From contig CAVQWS010000015.1 of the NCBI GenBank assembly GCA_963717725.1, forward strand, positions 1-64,000: a DNA stretch of 64,000 nt, in the 5' to 3' direction. Below the pieces are notes generated by a model that was given only the letters and a program-made list of their open reading frames with translations, did no database searches and had not been told where the DNA came from. Source of the DNA: AC-32 sp963717725. Its GTDB lineage: Bacteria; Actinomycetota; Thermoleophilia; Gaiellales; Gaiellaceae. Below are positions 31,943 to 40,580 of this stretch, in pieces (positions within the stretch are counted from its first letter, which is position 1; each line of letters begins with the position of its first letter). Both the position numbers and the translations under genes were made by a program.

Positions 31943-32722
31943 GTGAAAGCGGCTCTGACCCCGGTCGTGCTCGCCGCGCTGCTCGTGGTCGCCGGTTGCG
32001 GCGGCGGCGGAGGTGGCTCGGCGGCTTCGACGCGGGCGTCGGTCGAGGGGCTGCAGACACAGCAGGCGAAGGGCGCGTGGATCTTCCACCCGGCCGGGAC
32101 GCCGAAGCGGCTGATCATCTTCTTCCACGGCCAGGGCGACGAGACCGAGGCGACGCCCGCGAATCACCGTGACTGGATCGACCATCTCGTCAAGAAGGGC
32201 GCCGTGGTCGTCTACCCGCGCTACGAGCAGGTCTACAGCAAGGCCGTGCTCGATCCGGCGGTCGCAGGCATCCGGAAGGCGAGCGACCGGCTCGAGCTGA
32301 AGGGCCTGCCGGTGCTCGCGCTCGGCTACTCGCGCGGCGCGGCGCTGGCGGTCGAGTACGCGGCGGTCGCGAAGGGCGAGCAGGTGCCGGTGCCCGACGC
32401 CGTCGAGAGCGTCAACCCCGTGCCCTACGGCGAGACGGCGCGGATCGTGAACCTGACGCCGTTGCAACCGCGCACGATTCTCGCGCTGATCGTCAGCGAG
32501 AAGGACCCGCACGCCTCGGACGGAACCGGCCTGCTCCTGCAGCGGCTGCGCGACTCGGGCTTTCCGGGCGGTCAGATCGAGCTGAACGTCGCGCGCTCAC
32601 ACGGCTCGTTCACGGCCGACCACCTGGCGCCGCTGAGCTCGTCAGCGGCCGCGCGTGCGGCCTACTGGGCGCCGACCGACGCGCTGATCCGCGCGCTGCA
32701 CGGCAAGAAGCTGCAGCGGTAG
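31943..32722 (+). CDS. Lipoprotein alpha/beta hydrolase
   Basis: The 259-residue protein starts with a lipoprotein signal peptide (VVLAALLVVAGC with the lipobox cysteine at residue 18) and a Gly-rich tether. The hydrolase core has LIIFFHGQGDE near residue 57, the nucleophile elbow ALGYSRGAALA near residue 130, an aspartate in SEKDPHASDG and the histidine in ARSHGSFTADH. It is probably anchored outside the cytoplasmic membrane. The GTG at 31943 is chosen for the signal peptide. Its last 81 bases overlap the 3' end of the DUF218 gene on the other strand. Confidence 0.8.
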   Translation: MKAALTPVVLAALLVVAGCGGGGGGSAASTRASVEGLQTQQAKGAWIFHPAGTPKRLIIFFHGQGDETEATPANHRDWIDHLVKKGAVVVYPRYEQVYSKAVLDPAVAGIRKASDRLELKGLPVLALGYSRGAALAVEYAAVAKGEQVPVPDAVESVNPVPYGETARIVNLTPLQPRTILALIVSEKDPHASDGTGLLLQRLRDSGFPGGQIELNVARSHGSFTADHLAPLSSSAAARAAYWAPTDALIRALHGKKLQR

Positions 32723-33118
32723 CGCCGCCAGGCAGACGAGCTCCCGCGCGAGCAGCCGCACCGGGCGCGGGCCGGGCGGGGACGAGCTCGTGACCGTGAC
32801 TGCTGGGTCGCCGATCGCCGCGCGCACCAGTGTTCGCGCGCGCAAGGCGTGCCAGGACGAGGTGACGACGACGACCTCGTCCGCCTCGAGGCGACGCGCC
32901 GCCTCGGCCACGCCGCGGGCGTTCTCGCGCGTGTTGCGGGCGCGCGTGTCGAGCACGACCTCGCCGCCGCGCCAGGCACCCTGCATCAACTCGGCCTCGC
33001 CGCTCAGCAAGAAGGCGTCGGCGTCGAGCGTCTCGGCATGTCTCACCCGCAGCTCGCAAACGGCGTGCAGCTCGCGCTTGCGCCGCCCGGAATAGCCGAG
33101 CACCGCGACGAGCCGCAT
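32642..33118 (-). CDS. DUF218 (YdcF-like) domain protein
   Basis: The 158-residue protein shows the DUF218 pattern: AVLGYSGRRKRELHAVCELRV, AFLLSGEAELM, the acidic LDTRARNTRENARGVAEAAR segment (equivalent to the conserved E..S.nT.eNa), and DEVVVVTSSWHALRA. Family members are linked to envelope or nucleotide-sugar metabolism. The ATG at 33118 overlaps the stop of the glycosyltransferase gene (TGATG), placing it last in the cytochrome-glycosyltransferase-DUF218 unit. Confidence 0.78.
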   Translation of the reverse strand: MRLVAVLGYSGRRKRELHAVCELRVRHAETLDADAFLLSGEAELMQGAWRGGEVVLDTRARNTRENARGVAEAARRLEADEVVVVTSSWHALRARTLVRAAIGDPAVTVTSSSPPGPRPVRLLARELVCLAALPLQLLAVQRADQRVGRRPVGRTRGR

Positions 33119-33825
33119 CAGCGCCGCCGCCGCAGGAACGCGAACAGCGTCCCGATCACGGTCAGCACGACGAGCAGCGACTTCTTCCCGCGCAGCTTCG
33201 ACTCGCCGCCGGCACGTTCGCGCATCTCGACCGGCACCTCGTCCACGCGCAGGGCGGTCTTGCTCAGGCGCAACAGCGCCTCGACCTCCGGCGCCTCGGT
33301 CGTGTACGGCTGCGCCAGCACCGGCAGCGCCTTCGCGTTGACGGCGTACATGCCGCTGGTCGCGTCCAGGAACGGGCGGCGCAAGGCGACTCGCATCCCG
33401 CGGCGCAGAAGCGCGGTGCCGAACCGTCTCGGCGCGGACGGCATGTAGCGGTACGGGGCGAAGCCTTCCCCGCTGGCGAAGCGCGAGCCGACGGCGACGT
33501 CGCACTCGCCTTCACGCACACGCTCGAGCAGGCGCTCGAGCTCGACGACCGGGTGCTGGCCGTCGGCGTCGACGCGTCCGCAGAGGTCGTAGCCGTGCTC
33601 GCGCGCATAGGCATAGCCCGCGGCGATCCCGGCCGGCAGCCCGCGGTTCTGGCCGAAGGAGACGACCTCGGCGCCGGCGGCGCGGGCCACTTCCGCGGTG
33701 CCGTCGGTCGAGCCGTCGTCGACCACGAGCAGGTCGGCGTCGGGGAGCACCTCGTGCAGCTCGTCCAGGACGGCGGGCAGGTTCTCCTCCTCGTTCCAGG
33801 CCGGCAGGAAGACGAGCGTGCTCAC
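33118..33825 (-). CDS. Family 2 glycosyltransferase
   Basis: The 235-residue protein has the GT-A fold signatures LVFLPAWNEEENLPAVL, LLVVDDGSTDGTAEVAR and the DXD-like RVDADGQHP near residue 87, together with VAVGSRFASGEG and a C-terminal hydrophobic tail (LLVVLTVIGTLFAFL) that suggests membrane attachment. This resembles polyprenyl-phosphate sugar transferases (DPM1-like). The sugar and acceptor are unknown. The GTG start overlaps the stop of the cytochrome gene by four bases (GTGA). Confidence 0.87.
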   Translation of the reverse strand: MSTLVFLPAWNEEENLPAVLDELHEVLPDADLLVVDDGSTDGTAEVARAAGAEVVSFGQNRGLPAGIAAGYAYAREHGYDLCGRVDADGQHPVVELERLLERVREGECDVAVGSRFASGEGFAPYRYMPSAPRRFGTALLRRGMRVALRRPFLDATSGMYAVNAKALPVLAQPYTTEAPEVEALLRLSKTALRVDEVPVEMRERAGGESKLRGKKSLLVVLTVIGTLFAFLRRRR

Positions 33826-34649
33826 TTGCCCGCACTCGTGGCGACATACGCGGCCACGTCGCGAATCTGCTGCTCACTTAGCTGCCCGCCGAACGACGGC
33901 ATCCCGCCGCCGCCGTTGGTCACCTTGGCGAGCACGGTGTCGTAGCCCGGCTTCGCGTCGTCGAGGTTCGGGCCGACCTGGCCGCTTGCCTTCGCGGCCG
34001 AGAGCGTGTGGCACGAGCCGCAGCCGGCCGAGGCGAACACCTTCGCTCCCGCGGCCGCGTCGGCGTCGGCGGGGATCGGCGTGCTGGCCGTCGGCGCAGC
34101 AGTCGTGTTCTGGCCGTAGAGCCAGACCGCGCTCGTCCACCAGACGCCGACCAGCACCGCGAAGAGCAGGCCGCCGGCGGTGGGCAGCACCCAGCGCGGG
34201 AAGTTGTGCAGCCGCACGATCGTCACCTTCGAGGCGAAGGCGCCGAAGACGGCGCAGCCGAAGAGCGAGTGAGCGAGCACGCGGGTGCTCGGATCCTGGA
34301 AGCCGAGCTTGAAGATGCAGTGGTAGGCCACGGGCAGCGTCAAGACGAAGGCGAGCCGGCCCGACCAGCGGTGCACCGGGTTCACCCAGGCGGGCTTCGA
34401 CCACGGCAGCTTGCGGAAGATCCAGGCGGCGGTGAAGAGCTGAAAGCAGGCGAGCACGACCACCGCCGTCGCAAAGCCGGCCTTGAGGTGGATCGGGTCC
34501 TCGAAGAAGAGCCGGAAGTAGCCCTTCGAGCGCGGGTCGTGGTCGGCGAGCAGGCCGGCGGTCAGCGCGACGAGCGCGAAGGCGGCCAGCGGCGCGGCGA
34601 GCCAGCGGTACGACCGCTGCTCGGGCGGTGCGGCGGCGAGCTCTGCCAC
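33822..34649 (-). CDS. Membrane-bound cytochrome c with DUF6529-like helices
   Basis: This 275-residue protein has five or six helices in its first 180 residues, with histidines in PVHRWSGRLAF and AYHCIF that could bind heme b, followed by a C-terminal cytochrome c domain. The heme attachment site is CGSCH near residue 210 and the axial ligand is probably the methionine in GGGMPSFGG near residue 249. The likely role is electron transfer on the outer face of the membrane. It is the first gene of the three-gene unit with the glycosyltransferase and DUF218 protein. Confidence 0.83.
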   Translation of the reverse strand: MAELAAAPPEQRSYRWLAAPLAAFALVALTAGLLADHDPRSKGYFRLFFEDPIHLKAGFATAVVVLACFQLFTAAWIFRKLPWSKPAWVNPVHRWSGRLAFVLTLPVAYHCIFKLGFQDPSTRVLAHSLFGCAVFGAFASKVTIVRLHNFPRWVLPTAGGLLFAVLVGVWWTSAVWLYGQNTTAAPTASTPIPADADAAAGAKVFASAGCGSCHTLSAAKASGQVGPNLDDAKPGYDTVLAKVTNGGGGMPSFGGQLSEQQIRDVAAYVATSAGK

Positions 34650-34693
34650 CGGCCTATCGAATCGCAGTCGCGCCCACGAGGCAAGCTACGCGC

Positions 34694-36361
34694 GTGGAGC
34701 GCTTCACCACCCGGCCCGAGCTGCGGGGCACGTTCGGCATGGTCGCCTCGACGCACTGGCTCGCCTCGGCGGCCGGGATGTCGATGCTCGAGCGTGGCGG
34801 GAACGCCTTCGACGCGGCGGTGGCGGCCGGGTTCGTGCTGCAGGTTGTCGAGCCGCACCTGAACGGGCCGGGCGGCGAGGTGCCGATCCTGCTCTACAGC
34901 GCCGAGCGCGACGAGGTGCTTGTGGTCGACGGCCAGGGCACCGCGCCGGCTGCGGCGACGATCGAGCGCTTCCGCGAGCTCGGCCATGACCTCGTCCCGG
35001 GAATGGGGCTGCTGGCGGCCTGCGTGCCGGGCGCGTTCGACGCGTGGCTCCTGCTGCTGCGCGAGTTCGGGACGCTGCCGCTCGAGGAGGTGCTGGAGCC
35101 GGCGATCGGCTACGCCGAAAGCGGCTACCCGCTCGTGCCGGGGATCGTGCGCTCGATCTCGCGCATGGAGCAGGTCTTCCGCGACGAGTGGCCGGGCTCG
35201 GCGGAGCTGTACTTGCCGGTTCCGCAGCCGAGCTCGCTGTTCCGGAACCGCGATTTGGCGGCCACCTACAGGCGTGTGCTTGCCGAGTCGAACGGCGAAC
35301 TCGAGGCCGCGCGCGACGTTTTCTACCGCGGCTTCGTCGCCGACGCGATCCTCGAAGCGGGCTCGCTGATCGACGGCGACGATCTCGCCTCGTGGCGCGC
35401 GTCGGTCGAGCAACCGGTCGCGTGCTCCTACCACGGCTGGGAGGTGTTCAAGACGGGGCCCTGGGCGCAGGGGCCGGTCTTCCTGCAGCAGCTGGCGCTG
35501 CTCGACGGCTTCGAGCTACGGGACCGCGAAGGGCCCGAGTTCGTCCACACGGTGGTCGAGTGCGCCAAGCTCGCCTTCGCCGACCGCGAGGCCTGGTACG
35601 GCGACGTCGAGGTCCCGCTCGACGATCTCCTCAGCCCCGCCTACGCGGACGAGCGGCGCAAGCTCGTCGGCGAGGACGCCTCGGGCGACCTGCGTCCGGG
35701 AAGCCCGGGCGGCCGCGAGCCGCGGCTCCCGCACATCCCCGAGGTGCAGGCGGTCGAGCCCGGAACCGGCGAGCCGACCCGTGGCGACACCTGCCACGTG
35801 GACGTGGTCGACCGCTTCGGCAACGCGGTCTCGGCGACCCCGAGCGGCGGCTGGCTGCACGGCTCGCCGGTGATCCCCGGGCTCGGCTTCTGCCTCGGCA
35901 CGCGCGCGCAGATGTTCTGGCTCGAGGAAGGCCTGCCGAGCTCGCTCGCGCCCGGCAAGCGGCCGCGCTCGACGCTCTCGCCCTCGCTCGCCCGGCGCGA
36001 CGGCGAGCTGCTCGCCTTCGGCACCCCAGGCGGCGACCACCAGGACCAGTGGTCGCTCGTCTTCTTCCTCTCGCTCGTCCACTTCGGCCTGAACGCCCAG
36101 GAAGCGATCGACGCGCCGATGTTCCACACCGACCACTTCCCGGAGTCGTTCTACCCGCGGCAGCCGCGGCCGCGCGTCGTCCAGATCGAGGACCGCTTCG
36201 GCCGCGAGACGCTCGCGGAGCTCGAGCGGCGCGGCCACCTCGTCGAGCCGCAGGGACCGTGGTCGCTCGGACGCGTCAGCGCCGCCGGCCGGAACCGCGA
36301 GGGCCTGCTCTATGCGGCGGCAAACCCTCGCGGCATGCAGGGCTACGCAGTCGGCCGCTAG
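34694..36361 (+). CDS. Gamma-glutamyltransferase family protein
   Basis: The 555-residue protein follows the Ntn-hydrolase GGT pattern: GGNAFDAAVAAGFVLQVVEPH at the N-terminus with GPGGEVPILLY, and the autoprocessing site GDTCHVDVVDRFGNAVSAT in which Thr366 is the predicted nucleophile after self-cleavage. LGTRAQMFWL and GTPGGDHQDQW complete the small subunit. No signal peptide is visible, so it may be cytoplasmic, unlike typical GGT. Substrates may be glutathione-like thiols or another gamma-glutamyl amide. GTG 34694 starts just before the domain. Its stop overlaps that of the VOC gene in a CTAG. Confidence 0.88.
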   Translation: MERFTTRPELRGTFGMVASTHWLASAAGMSMLERGGNAFDAAVAAGFVLQVVEPHLNGPGGEVPILLYSAERDEVLVVDGQGTAPAAATIERFRELGHDLVPGMGLLAACVPGAFDAWLLLLREFGTLPLEEVLEPAIGYAESGYPLVPGIVRSISRMEQVFRDEWPGSAELYLPVPQPSSLFRNRDLAATYRRVLAESNGELEAARDVFYRGFVADAILEAGSLIDGDDLASWRASVEQPVACSYHGWEVFKTGPWAQGPVFLQQLALLDGFELRDREGPEFVHTVVECAKLAFADREAWYGDVEVPLDDLLSPAYADERRKLVGEDASGDLRPGSPGGREPRLPHIPEVQAVEPGTGEPTRGDTCHVDVVDRFGNAVSATPSGGWLHGSPVIPGLGFCLGTRAQMFWLEEGLPSSLAPGKRPRSTLSPSLARRDGELLAFGTPGGDHQDQWSLVFFLSLVHFGLNAQEAIDAPMFHTDHFPESFYPRQPRPRVVQIEDRFGRETLAELERRGHLVEPQGPWSLGRVSAAGRNREGLLYAAANPRGMQGYAVGR

Positions 36362-36735
36362 CCCTGATCGTCCTTCACGACTCCGACGAGGTTGCCCTCG
36401 GGGTCGGTGAACTGGCCGAGCACGACCATGCCCATGATGTCCTCGGGGCCCATCACGCGCTTTCCGCCGAGGCTCTCGGCCTTCTGCAGCGCCTCCTCGA
36501 CGTCAGGCACGGCGACGTAGAACGTGACGTGCCCGCCATAGCCCTCGGGGCCCTGGCCGACGCCGCCGCCGATCCCGGTGTCACCGTTCGCGGTCTTGTT
36601 GTCCTTGCCGTCGACCATCCCGTAGTTCATCGGGTTGTCGCTGTTGATGTTCCACCCGAAAAGCTCCGCGTAGTAGCCCTGGAGCTTGTCGCCGTCCTTG
36701 CCGACGACCTCGAAGTGCACGACCGGCTGTCCCAT
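36358..36735 (-). CDS. VOC family protein
   Basis: This 125-residue protein has the two VOC modules: VVHFEVVGKDGDKLQGYYAELFGW and VTFYVAVPDVEEALQKAESLGG, ending with GQFTDPEGNLVGVVK. It resembles the small glyoxalase-like proteins of actinobacteria that lack a defined substrate. The ATG at 36735 follows AAGGAGAGGGAG. It has a GTTC-N15-GGGTAC promoter. Confidence 0.88.
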   Translation of the reverse strand: MGQPVVHFEVVGKDGDKLQGYYAELFGWNINSDNPMNYGMVDGKDNKTANGDTGIGGGVGQGPEGYGGHVTFYVAVPDVEEALQKAESLGGKRVMGPEDIMGMVVLGQFTDPEGNLVGVVKDDQG

Positions 36736-36775
36736 CTCCCTCTCCTTCCATCGGGGTCGAACAGTACGACGGCGT

Positions 36776-36800
36776 GTACCCAGAAAAATCATCTCCGAAC
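36776..36800 (-). promoter_or_regulatory. Sigma-B/SigF-type promoter of the VOC gene
   Basis: On the minus strand GTTC (36800-36797) and GGGTAC (36781-36776) are 15 bases apart. The surrounding sequence (CGTCGTTC, GATGATTTTTC) repeats that upstream of the VOC gene at 26350. Confidence 0.5.
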
Positions 36801-36806
36801 GACGAA

Positions 36807-36824
36807 AGGGGCCTCGCGGCCCCT
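36807..36824 (-). terminator. Short hairpin after the secreted beta-helix-like protein gene
   Basis: A 7-bp stem AGGGGCC with loop TCGC lies 26 bases past the stop of the gene at 36850 and next to the VOC promoter. Confidence 0.45.
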
Positions 36825-36849
36825 CTCGCACGTCATCCTGGCGCGCGTC

Positions 36850-37506
36850 TCAGACCGATGCGCACTGGCCTTTCTTGGCGCCCGTAACGTGATTGGGGCT
36901 CCCTTCCGAGTCACCCACCTGCGGCGCCGGCGAGTTGCCGAAGCAGCTCAGGCTGCCGTGGATCGTGTTCGTGACGTACTCGTTCCCGTCCTCATCGACG
37001 AGAACGTTGCCGCTCAGGTTCACCGAGCCGTTGACGTGGTTGCGGATGAAGCCCATCCAGAACCCGTTGAAGCCGGTGATGCTGACGCCGCCGTTGATCT
37101 GGCTGTCCTCGATCGTGGTCCACGTGATGTCGAACGGGCCGCCGAACGGGCCGGAGCCGCCCTGCGACTCGATCCCGCCGTTGATCGTCATGAAGTGGAT
37201 CTGCAGGTTTGCGGGGTTCGTTGCGTGCACGCCGCCGCTGATAGTGCCGTTGTCGCCCGGAGCCTCTTCGCTCCCGAGCACGAACGTCGCGCCCGGCTGC
37301 ACGTACAGGCCGCCGCGAACCGTCACGCCGCCGTCGCTGAAGCAACTCGCGCCGGCAGGCACGACGACGCGCCCGTAGCTGCCGGGCGCCAGGAAACCGG
37401 TGCACGTGGTGCCGTTGGCGGCCGCCGCGCCGTTTGCCGAGAAACCGACCGCGAGCGCGGCCGCAAGAACGAAGAGCGCGCCGAGCGCGCCTTTGACTCT
37501 CCCCAT
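36850..37506 (-). CDS. Secreted hypothetical protein with beta-helix-like repeats
   Basis: The 218-residue protein has a signal peptide (residues 1-30, ending ANGAAAA). The mature part is rich in Gly, Asn and Thr with repeated short strands (GGVTVRGGLYVQPG, TISGGVHATNPANLQIHFM, INGGIESQGG, INGGVSITGFNGFWMG), a pattern expected of a right-handed beta helix or polymer-like scaffold. Three cysteines could form disulfides. There is no catalytic motif. The start at 37506 follows GGAAGGGGAAC. Confidence 0.75.
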   Translation of the reverse strand: MGRVKGALGALFVLAAALAVGFSANGAAAANGTTCTGFLAPGSYGRVVVPAGASCFSDGGVTVRGGLYVQPGATFVLGSEEAPGDNGTISGGVHATNPANLQIHFMTINGGIESQGGSGPFGGPFDITWTTIEDSQINGGVSITGFNGFWMGFIRNHVNGSVNLSGNVLVDEDGNEYVTNTIHGSLSCFGNSPAPQVGDSEGSPNHVTGAKKGQCASV

Positions 37507-37562
37507 CAATTGTTCCCCTTCCGCAGTTGGTGTACGCAAGCGAATCTATAGACAATGACGCC

Positions 37563-38180
37563 GTGGTACTAGACCTCGCGCCGGGGCTGTGGATCTGGCG
37601 GCTCTCGTATCCGGACTGGCACGAGGGTGCAGGCTGGCCGGAGGTAGTCACCTCGACCTGCGTCGAGAGCGGCGGCGAGGTGGCAGTGCTCGACCCGCTC
37701 GCGCCGACCGAGGGCGCCGAGGTCTGGGAGCGGCTCGACGCGAAGCCGCCGACGATGGCCGTCGTGCTGAAGCCCGATCACGTCCGCGACGTCGACCTGT
37801 TCGTCTCGCGCTATGGCGCTGGCCTTCGGGCCTTCGGGCCGTGGCTGTTCGAGCGGCAGAACATCCCGCAGACCGAGCTCGAGCCGATCGAGCCCGGCTC
37901 GGAACTGCCCGGCGGCCTGCTCGCGCTCTACGACGGCCGCGGCCGGAACGAGACGCCGCTCTGGCTTCCCGAGCAGCGCACGCTCGTGTTCGCGGACGCG
38001 CTGACGGGCGCGGACGGCGAGCTACGGATCTGGGACACGCCGCACATCGACCGCGCGCGTCCGGCCCTGCGCGAGTTGCTGGAGCTGCCCTTCGAGCGCG
38101 TGATCGTCGCCCACGGCGACCCGGTGCACGACCGCGCGGCCTACGAGCGGGCGCTCGAGCTGCCGGCCTGGGCCGAGTAG
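37563..38180 (+). CDS. Metallo-beta-lactamase-fold-like hypothetical protein
   Basis: The 205-residue protein resembles the MBL fold in strand order (LAPGLWIWRLSYPDW, TSTCVESGGEVAVLDPLAP, TLVFADALTG, HIDRARPALREL, FERVIVAHGDPVHDRAAYERAL), but the zinc-binding HxHxDH motif is replaced by VLKPDHVRDVD. It therefore probably has lost, or altered, metal binding. The GTG at 37563 is preferred over an upstream GTG at 37527 that would lie within the promoter of the divergent secreted protein gene. Confidence 0.68.
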   Translation: MVLDLAPGLWIWRLSYPDWHEGAGWPEVVTSTCVESGGEVAVLDPLAPTEGAEVWERLDAKPPTMAVVLKPDHVRDVDLFVSRYGAGLRAFGPWLFERQNIPQTELEPIEPGSELPGGLLALYDGRGRNETPLWLPEQRTLVFADALTGADGELRIWDTPHIDRARPALRELLELPFERVIVAHGDPVHDRAAYERALELPAWAE

Positions 38181-38286
38181 CTACGGCGTCGAGCGTAGTT
38201 CGGATCGTTAAGCGTTTGTTGCGCGCGCAATCTTACGGCGAACCGGCTCCGTACTCCCTTCTGACAACGATCGAAGGAGGTCGGAG

Positions 38287-38784
38287 ATGGAACGGGTTGG
38301 AAAGTTGCGCGGGTCGCTGCTCGTGGCGCTCGCAGTCGCAGCCGGCCTGACGGTGACGCTGCTGCTGGTCACGCGCTCGGGCAATGCCAGCGAGGCGAGG
38401 CCACTGGTGAAGACCGCGCACAACGCAGCGCTCGGCAAGACAATCCTGGTCACCCGCAACGGTCTGACGCTCTACTCGCTGAGCGCCGAGCGGCACGGGC
38501 GCTTCATCTGCACGACGGCGTTCTGCCTCTCGCTCTGGAAGCCGCTCGTGGTCGCGCCCGGCGTCAAGCCGACCGGCGTCAGCGGCCTGACGGTCGTCAA
38601 GCGGCCGGACGCGAAGCGCCAGGTCGCCTTCCGCGGCGCGCCGCTGTACCGGTTCGTGCAGGACACGAAGCCGGGTCAGGTCAAGGGCAACGGCTTCAAG
38701 GACGTCGGCGTCTGGCGCCCGGTCACGACCGGGTCGACCAAGGCTCCGGCCGCCCCCGCGCCGCGCCCCTCGTACGGCTACTAG
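38287..38784 (+). CDS. COG4315-type secreted repeat protein
   Basis: The 165-residue protein has a signal anchor (GSLLVALAVAAGLTVTLLLV) and two copies of the conserved pattern of this family: GKTILVTRNGLTLYSLSAERHG and APLYRFVQDTKPGQVKGNGF, each centred on a Leu-Tyr with a following Asp/Glu. The first copy is followed by CTTAFCLSLWKPL. It is expected to sit on the outer membrane face; its function is unknown. AAGGAGG lies upstream. It ends in a Pro/Ala-rich tail and its stop overlaps that of the hydrolase gene in a CTAG. Confidence 0.82.
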   Translation: MERVGKLRGSLLVALAVAAGLTVTLLLVTRSGNASEARPLVKTAHNAALGKTILVTRNGLTLYSLSAERHGRFICTTAFCLSLWKPLVVAPGVKPTGVSGLTVVKRPDAKRQVAFRGAPLYRFVQDTKPGQVKGNGFKDVGVWRPVTTGSTKAPAAPAPRPSYGY

Positions 38785-39599
38785 GCCAGGGCTTCTGACG
38801 GCTGGCGGGAGTGCTCGACCGTCCATCCCAGGACGAAGTCGGCGACCTCCTCCCAGCCGTCCTGGCCGGGGTAGTGACAGCGGCCGGGGTACTCCTTGTG
38901 CTCGGTCGCCGAAGGCGCCTGCCGCTGCTTCTTGAAGTTCGCCTGGTTGACCGACGGCGGACAGATCCGGTCCTCGGCGCCGGTGACGAGCAGCAGCGGC
39001 GGGCGAGCCGGGTTCTTGAAGTCCACCTTCGTCGTGGCGCGCGGGTTGAAGTTCGCGTACCCGGCCTGGAAGAACAGCCGCGCCGAGCCGGGGATGTAGT
39101 AGCGCCCGTAGACGGCCTTCGAGTCCTCCTCGCTGAGCACGTTCGTGAAGCACCAGTGGAACTGCTCGAGCGTCAGCGGCGTGTCGTTGTTCTTCCCGAA
39201 CGGGTTCCTCAGCGCCGGCCAGGCGGCCCGTAGCGTCGAGAGCGGCAGCCTGAGCACGCCCTTCGGCGCGCCCGTCCCGAGCGCGACGCCCGCCGAGCCA
39301 AGCCCGCGGTCGAGCAGCAGCTGCGCGAAGAGCCCGCCGAACGAGTGGCCGATGATGATCGGCGGCCGGTCGAGCTCGCGGATGATCCGCTCGTAGTGGT
39401 CGAGCACGTCCGGAACCGAGAGGCCGTGCAGCGGCGACGGATCACGGCGCACCTCGGCCGGATCGTCGCTCAGCCCCCGCCAGGCGGGCGCGATCACTTC
39501 GTGCCCCTGCTGGCGGAAGCGCTCGGCCCAGTGCTCCCAGCTGAGCGGCGTCATCCACATGCCGTGGATCAGGACGATCGTGTGCGGTTCGCTGGCCAT
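38781..39599 (-). CDS. Alpha/beta hydrolase
   Basis: The 272-residue protein has the oxyanion-hole motif VLIHGMWMTPLSW, the nucleophile elbow IIGHSFGGLFAQ near residue 85, the acid region LVTGAEDRICPP near residue 208 and the histidine in YPGRCHYPGQDGW near residue 241. It resembles the RutD/haloalkane dehalogenase-like group with an inserted cap domain. There is no signal peptide. The start ATG 39599 follows GGGGGAGG. Confidence 0.85.
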   Translation of the reverse strand: MASEPHTIVLIHGMWMTPLSWEHWAERFRQQGHEVIAPAWRGLSDDPAEVRRDPSPLHGLSVPDVLDHYERIIRELDRPPIIIGHSFGGLFAQLLLDRGLGSAGVALGTGAPKGVLRLPLSTLRAAWPALRNPFGKNNDTPLTLEQFHWCFTNVLSEEDSKAVYGRYYIPGSARLFFQAGYANFNPRATTKVDFKNPARPPLLLVTGAEDRICPPSVNQANFKKQRQAPSATEHKEYPGRCHYPGQDGWEEVADFVLGWTVEHSRQPSEALA

Positions 39600-39666
39600 C
39601 GTGACCTCCCCCCGTCGGGATGCGACCCCGGCTACCACCCTACCGCTCAGGACGTAACCTCTCCTC

Positions 39667-40548
39667 GTGGCCGCCGACTACCAGCTCGTCCACGTCAACC
39701 GCGTCGGGCACGAGCACACGCAGCCGTATCGCAGCGAGACCGAGCTGGCCGCCGGCGACCTCGTCCACGTCGAGGGCCGGGACTGGCTCGTCGACTCGGT
39801 CGAGAACGAGCGCGTGCAGCTGGAGCCGGCGCGCTACCGGCTAGTGCTGCGCCATCCCGACGGGCGCACCGAGGCTGGCGCCTTTCGCCGCTACCGCTCG
39901 GACGCTCCGCGGATCGGCCATACCTTCAGCACGATCGTCGACGGGGTTCCCGCCAGCTGGCAGGTCGCGGACGACCGGCTGCAGCGCGACGAGCAGGGCA
40001 AGCCGTACCGCGAGCTGACCGCCGAGCGCGACTACAGCGAGGCCGAGGAAGCACCCGACCTGCCCGAGCACGAGCTCGAGCACGCGCTCGCGCGCGACGA
40101 CGACCGGGACGACGCCGTCGCGGCGCTCGCGCGGGCCGAGGAAGCCGGCCAGCTGGTCGAGCTGGTCGCGCTCGAACCGGGCGAGGCGCCCGACTGGGAC
40201 GAGGCCGGGCGCTACATCGACGCGCTGATCCTCGAGGAGATCGAGGACGACCTCTTCGCGCTGTGCGGCGTCGACACCCGCAAGGACTCACAGGACACGT
40301 GGCTCGAGACCGTCAAGGCCCGGCTGCACGAGGACCTGCGCAGCTTCCGCACGGACATCGAGAGCGACCACGACCAGATCGAGGAGTGGGATTTCCGCGA
40401 CGGCCGCGTGTTCGCCTCGATCGGCAGCTTCGACGACCAGGCGAATCCCGACGTCGGCCACGGCTGGCTGAGCCGGCTGGTCGACTCGAGCGCCAGCGCC
40501 GCAGCGGGCTTCACGCGTGTGCGCAAGGCCCAGCTACTGGTGGACTAG
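39667..40548 (+). CDS. Hypothetical acidic protein
   Basis: I do not recognise this 293-residue protein. The first 90 residues form a beta-rich module (YQLVHVNRVGHEH, AAGDLVHVEGRDWLVDSVEN, RYRLVLRHPDGRTEAG), the middle is rich in Glu and Asp with a likely helix (HELEHALARDDDRDDAVAAL), and the C-terminal part contains EEIEDDLFALCGVDTRKDSQ and a WLETVKARLHEDLRSFR helix. There is no signal peptide or membrane segment. The GTG at 39667 is the likely start. Confidence 0.65.
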   Translation: MAADYQLVHVNRVGHEHTQPYRSETELAAGDLVHVEGRDWLVDSVENERVQLEPARYRLVLRHPDGRTEAGAFRRYRSDAPRIGHTFSTIVDGVPASWQVADDRLQRDEQGKPYRELTAERDYSEAEEAPDLPEHELEHALARDDDRDDAVAALARAEEAGQLVELVALEPGEAPDWDEAGRYIDALILEEIEDDLFALCGVDTRKDSQDTWLETVKARLHEDLRSFRTDIESDHDQIEEWDFRDGRVFASIGSFDDQANPDVGHGWLSRLVDSSASAAAGFTRVRKAQLLVD

Positions 40549-40580
40549 AAAGCACGAGGGTCGGGCGGTGACGCCGTCGG

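Noticed and set aside
35044..37551. An 835-codon + frame over the gamma-glutamyltransferase and VOC genes
   Set aside because: It is low-complexity Arg/Ala translation, crosses two genuine genes on opposite strands and their shared stop, and has no domain.
37563..38180. Active metallo-beta-lactamase
   Set aside because: The overall strand order is suggestive, but the HxHxDH zinc motif is not present.
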